Notes under the pieces: model-generated | Told to the model about the DNA's origin: nothing | The model's input: the letters and a program-made list of their open reading frames with translations, nothing else | The model's database searches: none | Program-made: the position numbers and the translations under genes | Assembly: GCF_003573695.1 (NCBI RefSeq) | Contig: NC_039359.1 | Location: 188,068,813-188,132,812 of the forward strand | Length of the DNA: 64,000 nucleotides | From: Papaver somniferum | Taxonomy: Eukaryota > Streptophyta > Magnoliopsida > Ranunculales > Papaveraceae | Direction: 5' to 3' | Part shown: positions 58,501 to 64,000 of the stretch, piece after piece | Position numbering within the stretch: the stretch's first letter is position 1 | Layout of the letters: each line of letters begins with the position of its first letter

Positions 58501-59753
58501 CCTTCCACCCTCCTATAATTCAAACACCCGTAATCCAACATCGAGTTCCAATTAACAAAAAAAATCAAAAATATATCAAGAAAATGAAAAAAACAAAACA
58601 AAAAAAAAAACTGGATTTCGAAACACATTCCTTTTCAAACTCGTATCAGAATGGTTTTAGAAGATGTTATGCAGTTGAACAATGGTATTCACTTGGACAT
58701 TTACACAAACAGGGGATGTTCACAAACTTAAATCAATGAAAGCCTACCATCAATTAAATCCAACCAATTCAATCAATCCAATCCTATCATTTCAACCAAT
58801 TAAATCATATGATTTCAACCAATTCAATCCTATCATTTCAACAAATTCAATCCACACCCAATTTCTAATTTAGAGTTTGATGATAAAAAAAAAATACAAA
58901 CAGTTAATTTAGGGTGTAGAAGGCGGAGAACGATGTTGGTGGTGGTGGTGGTTCCATTGATTAGGAATTTACAAAAATACAAACAGTTAATCAAACAATT
59001 ACCTCAAGTGAAGAAGAAGAGTTTAGTAACCAAACCAATCTGGAAGTATTTGTGGAGATACTTCTGAAGTGATATAATCTATTCACCCAATTCCAATTTA
59101 GGGTTACAGTTTCTGAAGTGATTTAATCAAATTAAAACTCTGAACCCTAAATTCGAAATCAAGTACAGATTATTCGAAGTTTAAGGTATGGAACTTGGGG
59201 AAATTGATGAGGATGAACATGGATTTTGATTTCAGAGGTGAAGAAAGGAATGGAGAGAGATGAGGCGATTACTGGCACAGAATTAAAAAGAAAACAAGAA
59301 TTTCAATTGGAGAAGAAGAAGAAGAAAAGAGTAAGAAAGTGGTGGCGATGGTGTTTCTGGTTGCGGTGGTGGTGATGGCATGTTTCAGTGATGGTGTTGC
59401 TGGAGAATCGAAGGAAGGTTGTCGTGATCGAAGGAGATTTGTGCTTTTACGATTGAAGGAGATTTGTTTTCCCCAAGTGAAAACACCAACAGAGATTGCA
59501 TTTTCCACTGGATTTGTTAATATTTACGGGAATTTTAATGGGAAGGAAAAACATGGAGGGCCATTCTCGTCTTTTCATTGTTGAACCAAAATTTCTGCCA
59601 CTAACACCAAACAAATCATTTTCCTTTATATTATAGATATAGTTATATAGTTTTACCTAAGTCGGTCCGAATTCCGTGAATTTTATAGGTTTTCGAACCC
59701 TTTCCATCCGAGTTCTAAAATGGAGGTAGGTTCGCAAATCCTGTTTGAAAAAC
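58501..59753. other. Gene-flank-like DNA with simple repeats
   Basis: 58740-58865 repeats CAATTCAATCCTATCATTTC-like units (about 27 bp). GGTGGTGGTGGTGG is at 58939-58952. 59260-59480 is rich in GAAGAAG and GGTGGTGATGG. ORFs on both strands at 59269-59584 are low-complexity and unconvincing. It could be a promoter or 5' region of the minus-strand exon-like pieces. Confidence 0.35.
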
Positions 59754-61580
59754 TGAAAAGATGAGGATATCCAAATACACCACGATATTTTTGTTTCAAC
59801 CTATAAGTCCTCTTACCGAAAGTGATCGTCTATGGACAGAGTCGAGACAATTCAACAAGTCGGTATCCACATTTTGTGTGATTGTCTATGGATACGATAT
59901 CGAGACAATACGACAACCAAAGTGTGATACTTGATAATAGTTTCAGACTTAACCAAACTCTATAGGATCACTATCAAGTATATCGGAGTTAACGTTTGTG
60001 TATTTTACTTTATTATCATAAACAATTATAGTGCGGAAATCAGAGTAAAATACACAACAAGATTTTGTTAACGAGGAAACTAAAAATGCAGAAAAACCTC
60101 GGGACCTAGTCCAGAATTGAATACTCTCAGAATTAATCCACTATACAAAATCTACACCAACTTCGTAAAGTTGATACCAAGCAACTACGCCTAGCTAGTT
60201 CACTTAGTTTCCTCAGTATCCCCGTGCTTCCGACTTCGAAGGTCACGCACTGGTACAGTTCCTTTGTAACGTATTCCAGTCAGTAAAGGAACTACAAATC
60301 TGTTTGGTAACAACTCTATTGATTCTTTCAAGATAAAGATATCTCAAGTCATACGCAAAAGCTCTTCCGTTTAATCTAATAAACTCCTATGCCTGGTTAG
60401 ATCAATCTATCCAATAACTAGAAAAGCAGTTAAGTTTAGATTCACAGTCAATCAGAATAGGTCTCAACGAGAAACTATAAAGTGATATCGATCTCGCGCA
60501 ACTAATCAATCGAATAGATATGATTCTAGTTGGATCCCAACCGATCAAAGTTTGTGCACACACAAAGATATGAGAACTAATAAGAAATCTTCTTCGTCTT
60601 CAAATCTTCTTAATCTTCAAAATAACCTGCACAACACCATTTGAATCTCTTGTGATCATTCACACACAGTACAGAGTCTGTTAACAATGGATTATCACAA
60701 GATATCTTTAGATCTATCAACAGTTTTAAAGATCTCGTCGATACTTCGATCTAGTTTGAGTGAATCTTATATCAGAAGAGAAGATTTCTCAAGAATAAAC
60801 AAACTAGGTGCAATCAAAGTTTTAACAACCGTTAGTCAATCAAATCAATCGAAAACTAATAACACTGCAATTATCTAGTTTCCCATCAACAATACTCGTA
60901 GAGCTTCTTAATCTCACAGAAGTCTTTAAACGAGCGGTCGTAAGAGATTTCACCTAATTAGGATACTTTCCTCTCCGAATAGACGGCTCACCAGAAAAAA
61001 CAAGAAATGAAGTTTTGCTGGATCTTAGGATAGTTTGCTAGAAATGGAAACTTAGGTATTTATAGACAAGGATGTTTCGACACCAAGGAATTTCCAAAAC
61101 CGAAAACATTCTCAAGATATGAAATGAACCAAAATATTGGGTTTTCCTAATAAATGCTTGTCCCAAATTTCCGAAATCTCTCAATAGAAAATCTCCAATT
61201 AGTAAATGCACATTACTAATTTTTATTCTCTAGAGATATGCATTTAATTGCTGGTAATTAAAGCATATAAAACCAAAAACCTTAATTAAAAGATTCTCAA
61301 TTTATTTCGGCACATGATCTATTTGAGTACTAAGTAATATCTTTGGACAATAAATAGATAAAAGTTACTGTACGTTTTCAAAGTATGTTGACATCTATTT
61401 ATTGTAAATCCTTATTCATATTTACATGGATTTACATTCTTGGAATCGGTTATACCACACTTTCAAACAAGTTTAGTATTGGTTGACATGTATTCCAAGA
61501 TAACTATGTGATTGATCAAATATCAAATCACATACATGGTTCAATCGGTTCTACCAATCACTAGGATCGGTTATACCTCA
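59754..61580 (-). repeat. Copia LTR fragment, minus orientation
   Basis: It starts TGAAAAGATGAGGATATCCA, related in reverse to the D LTR end. The conserved box with AACGAGGAAAC and GGGACCTAGTCCAG is at about 60073-60113. ATCGGTTMTACCA repeats occur near 61445, 61543 and 61565. The usual CTCTAACA end is missing, so it is probably cut by the gypsy LTR at 61581. Confidence 0.65.
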
Positions 61581-61799
61581 TGTTTGTACCCTTATTATTC
61601 TACACCAAAATTGGGCTAACTTAGGCCTAAAAAATTCCTCATAATAAGCTAAGTATAGTTCATTAGGCCAAATATGCTTCTCTTATAACCCAAATGTGGC
61701 TAACTAGGCCTCACAAATGCACCATACATAGAAGCCCATTCACATGGGTCCTTGTCAAGCAAAGTGGAGACCCCACATCAGCTCGCCACATCAGCGATG

Positions 61800-61970
61800 T
61801 GCCACGTCGGCAACGTCACGTCAGCAAGATGGACGAACCAGGATGTGCCACGTCAGCAAGATGAACGAATCATGATGTGCCACATCAGCAAGATGGACGA
61901 ATCGGGTTGTGCCACGTCAGTAAGGCGCCACGTCACCAAGGTGGACGAGCCCATGATGTGCCACGTTAGC
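61800..61970 (+). repeat. Minisatellite with repeated CCACGTCAGC
   Basis: GTGCCACGTCAGC-type units at about 61799, 61845, 61877, 61909 and 61958; the middle three are spaced exactly 32 bp. They lie in U3, upstream of the TATA box. Confidence 0.8.
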
Positions 61971-62723
61971 GTTGATTGACCAACCAGAGACTAACACGTC
62001 ATCAGCAAAGCACGGTCAACAGCTGACTAGGCGATGACGTTAGCAGATGTCGATTCTGTTAGAATATTCTGTTGCCGTCAGAAGATTCCGTTAATGTTAA
62101 GCATATACCGTTAAATTTAATGTCGTTTGTTGACGCCGTTAATTGCATCAGCATTGCGTCACCCGACAACGTCAGCATGACATTATCAGCAGAATCTTCA
62201 TCTTCAACGGCACCGATGCAGCAGCAAGTTGTCGGCGGCCTTGCCCGGTGGCTTTTCCTGGTGGCGACAACGGCGTCCATCGGCGGCAGACATCACTTCT
62301 TCCGTGTATCACGACGCAGCTTAATAATTTGGTCCTGATCCGGTGTGGCTCGGTGCTACTTAATACCGTAGTCCTGATTCGGTGTAGCGGGCGCAACTTA
62401 ATTCAGTAATCCCGATCCAGTGTTGCGCGACACAATTTAATATTGTAGCCCTAGATGATTCAGCCCCATACTGTTTTCCTTGCGGATATTTTCACCCCAC
62501 TGTGGGCTTATACACACTTCTCTCTTTTAGGCTAGGCATGTGCACTTAACTTGGGCCAACCCTTTGCACCTTTTGGTTTAGCCAATTCCATAACCCAAGA
62601 GGAAGATTCTAGAAGCATGCGGGGCCAGTTAATGCAGGAGGCATGCAAGGGCCAGTTCCTGCAGGAGGCATGCAAGTCTAGTAATTGCAATTCATGCCTG
62701 CATTTAAAACGGAAATTTCTAAA

Positions 62724-62732
62724 CATATAAAT
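62724..62732 (+). promoter_or_regulatory. TATA box of the Tat-like LTR
   Basis: CATATAAAT, about 225 bases before the LTR end. Confidence 0.5.
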
Positions 62733-62951
62733 GGACATTTTACAACCCAAAGAAGGTATGCAATCTCTCCCACTAAAACTCCTGTGAAAAATCCCTAAAC
62801 TGACTTTAGCATCGGAGGTTTTTTTGCAGGTACCCCCCTCCCCCCTCCCCCATTACTCAATCCAATTGGAGTTTGAAGCAGCGTTTCGATTCTCAGCAAA
62901 ATCATCATCAAATTCGTGTTTGGGGTAGAAGTAATTTTTACCATACAAACA

Positions 62952-62967
62952 TTGTCGCCGACCAAGG
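62952..62967 (+). other. Probable primer binding site
   Basis: TTGTCGCCGACCAAGG directly after the LTR end. It looks like a mutated form of TTGGCGCCGAC-type primer sites of Tat elements. The tRNA is not certain. Confidence 0.4.
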
Positions 62968-63006
62968 TTTTTGAGAAAAGATAATCTTGTTTTACCAAAT
63001 CGAGTT

Positions 63007-64000
63007 ATGGAAGTAATCAGACAGACTGCACAAAGAGATGATTCTGACAGCGATTCCCAACAACACAGGAGAGATGAAGCCGAAAGGCACGAAATTGAGG
63101 TTCAGTCAGCCCAAGCAGTACCCACTGGAAACAGGCAGGGTCGAGATCATGCTCATAACAGATCCATGGATCATGGACGATATCGAGATCGTTTCCGTGA
63201 CAGAACTCCAGATCTGAATCGGAGAAGGAAAAAACAACGAGTGATCGGTGACGAAGGAATGGATGTTGATGGGGGGAACCCACAAGTTCGAGGAAACAGA
63301 GGGAATGCGTTTAGTAGCCCGTCTAGGAGGTATGGCGATCAACAAGACCCGCGAGATATGCGCACCGCGACTCCTATTATAGAGGAAGAACTGTTGCGCA
63401 ATTAGCTGAACGAGTTTGAGAAGGAGAACGCTCTCCTGAGATTGGAACGGGAGAACCAGTCTCGACCTAGGAATGGAAATATGAACAAGCAAGGGGGTCG
63501 TTCTGTATGGCAGCGGCTTGGAAATCGAATTAGCCCACAATATGTAGACCAAAACAAAGAGTTGATCGATCTTGATCGACCACAAAAAAAACTGTTGGTC
63601 ACTGGAGACTTACCTAAAGGAAGTCGTGTACAACCTCGGCGAGCAGGCACCCGACCAGCCGCAACTCAGCAGAGTGCGGCAAGAATACCAACCATTCAAA
63701 ACGTCTCAGGAATGACGAAGATGAGGTTCGAGATTGGCACGATGAGAGAGAATTTTCGCACGATTACTATGGTCGTTCGGAGCAAGGCAGAGCTAGAAGA
63801 GAGCCTACTGGACCCGAGAGGAAAAGAATGAGATCTAAAGCTCATATTCTAGAAGACCGAGATTATGAGCAGGAAGACAGTTCCTCAGATGGCGACGTGA
63901 GCGCAATAACAGAATCTCTCCTTTGCAAGATGATCGAGAAAGTAATGTCGAAAAAGCAGTCCAGAGAAGAAAATATAGACCAGTTGCATCGGCTATACCA
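63007..64000 (+). pseudogene. Gag of the Tat-like element, 5' part
   Basis: From ATG at 63007 the frame is rich in R, D, E and Q (RDRFRDRTPDLNRRRKKQR). It meets a single TAG at 63403-63405, stays in the same frame to about 63710, then shifts by one frame and stays open to the window end (WHDEREFSHDYYGRSE, then KAHILEDRDYEQEDSSSD). A charged N-terminal region before the retrotransposon Gag core is usual for Tat elements; the core lies beyond the window. The minus-strand frame at 63106-63585 is only its shadow. Confidence 0.65.

Larger units (their letters stand above)
61581..62951 (+). repeat. 5' LTR of the Tat-like element
   Basis: TATA box CATATAAAT at 62724-62732. It contains a 32-bp minisatellite (61800-61970), three units of about 45 bp around TCCTGATCCGGTGT (62330-62450) and a C-rich tract (62833-62851). 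It ends CATACAAACA. The minus frame 62172-62396 is not supported. Confidence 0.65.
61581..64000 (+). mobile_element. Tat-like Ty3/gypsy element, 5' end (runs off window)
   Basis: It has an LTR of about 1.37 kb, a degenerate primer site and the beginning of gag. The GACTTTAGCATCGGAGG and TTTTTGCAGGTACCCCC phrases after a TATA box are typical of Tat-type gypsy LTRs. The LTR start is my best guess (TGTTTGTACC). Confidence 0.65.

Noticed and set aside
59269..59584. Opposing ORFs of 79 and 81 codons
   Set aside because: Low-complexity purine- and GGT-rich DNA; neither frame has protein-like features or splice support.
63106..63585. 159-codon minus-strand ORF
   Set aside because: Shadow of the gag frame on the plus strand; no codon or motif support.
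1..64000. CRISPR array, bacterial operon or biosynthetic gene cluster
   Set aside because: No spaced identical repeats, no ribosome binding site pattern and no set of linked enzyme genes; all structure is that of plant transposable elements.

Overview
This is a transposon-dense stretch of a plant nuclear genome. Every recognisable coding module except a few small fragments near 57-58.5 kb belongs to LTR retrotransposons, LINEs or small non-autonomous elements. Plant-type features include tRNA-Asp, tRNA-Arg and tRNA-iMet primer sites, Ty1/copia elements with clustered polypurine tracts (Sirevirus type), a plant mobile domain, LINEs with an RNase H tail, and plant intron signals. AT-rich DNA and deep nesting suggest an intergenic or pericentromeric region of a medium to large eudicot genome. 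The species cannot be fixed from the sequence. I see no intact host gene, RNA gene or CRISPR array.

Layout. 1-5881: a non-autonomous Ty3/gypsy element of Athila type (5' LTR cut by the window edge). It has a broken gag-like ORF and an array of ten small hairpins before its 3' LTR. 5882-12548: a mosaic of truncated and solo copia LTRs in both orientations; one solo LTR (6486-8821) keeps a perfect 5-bp target duplication. 12549-15640: a 5'-truncated L1-type LINE on the minus strand. 15641-39314: the 3' end of a Sirevirus-like element (D) with an extra ORF before its 3' LTR. That LTR is split by a Tat/Ogre-like gypsy element (C, 17076-37130, minus). C carries an antisense plant-mobile-domain gene instead of gag-pol, and its own 5' LTR is split by a non-autonomous Sirevirus (A, 24993-34640, minus) that carries unknown ORFs. 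39315-43575: unassigned DNA, a gypsy pol scrap, a Helitron-like 3' end and a rearranged LINE. 43560-56745: a decayed copia gag split by a Sirevirus (B, 44151-56631, minus) with broken gag-pol. B's 3' LTR holds a nested solo LTR and a hAT-type MITE. 56746-59753: the only gene-like DNA, with a glycosyl hydrolase family 9 exon remnant and unidentified exon-like ORFs. 59754-61580: another LTR fragment. 61581-64000: LTR and gag of a Tat-like gypsy element running off the window.

The nesting gives a relative order: D before C before A on the left, and gag remnant before B before the solo LTR and MITE on the right. Hand counts of LTR mismatches (about 4% in part of the Athila-like pair, about 5% in part of the C pair) suggest insertions within the last few million years. 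No autonomous element here looks capable of moving. Its interest lies in non-autonomous designs (hairpin array, antisense gene, replaced coding module), LTR palindromes, and LTR rearrangements.
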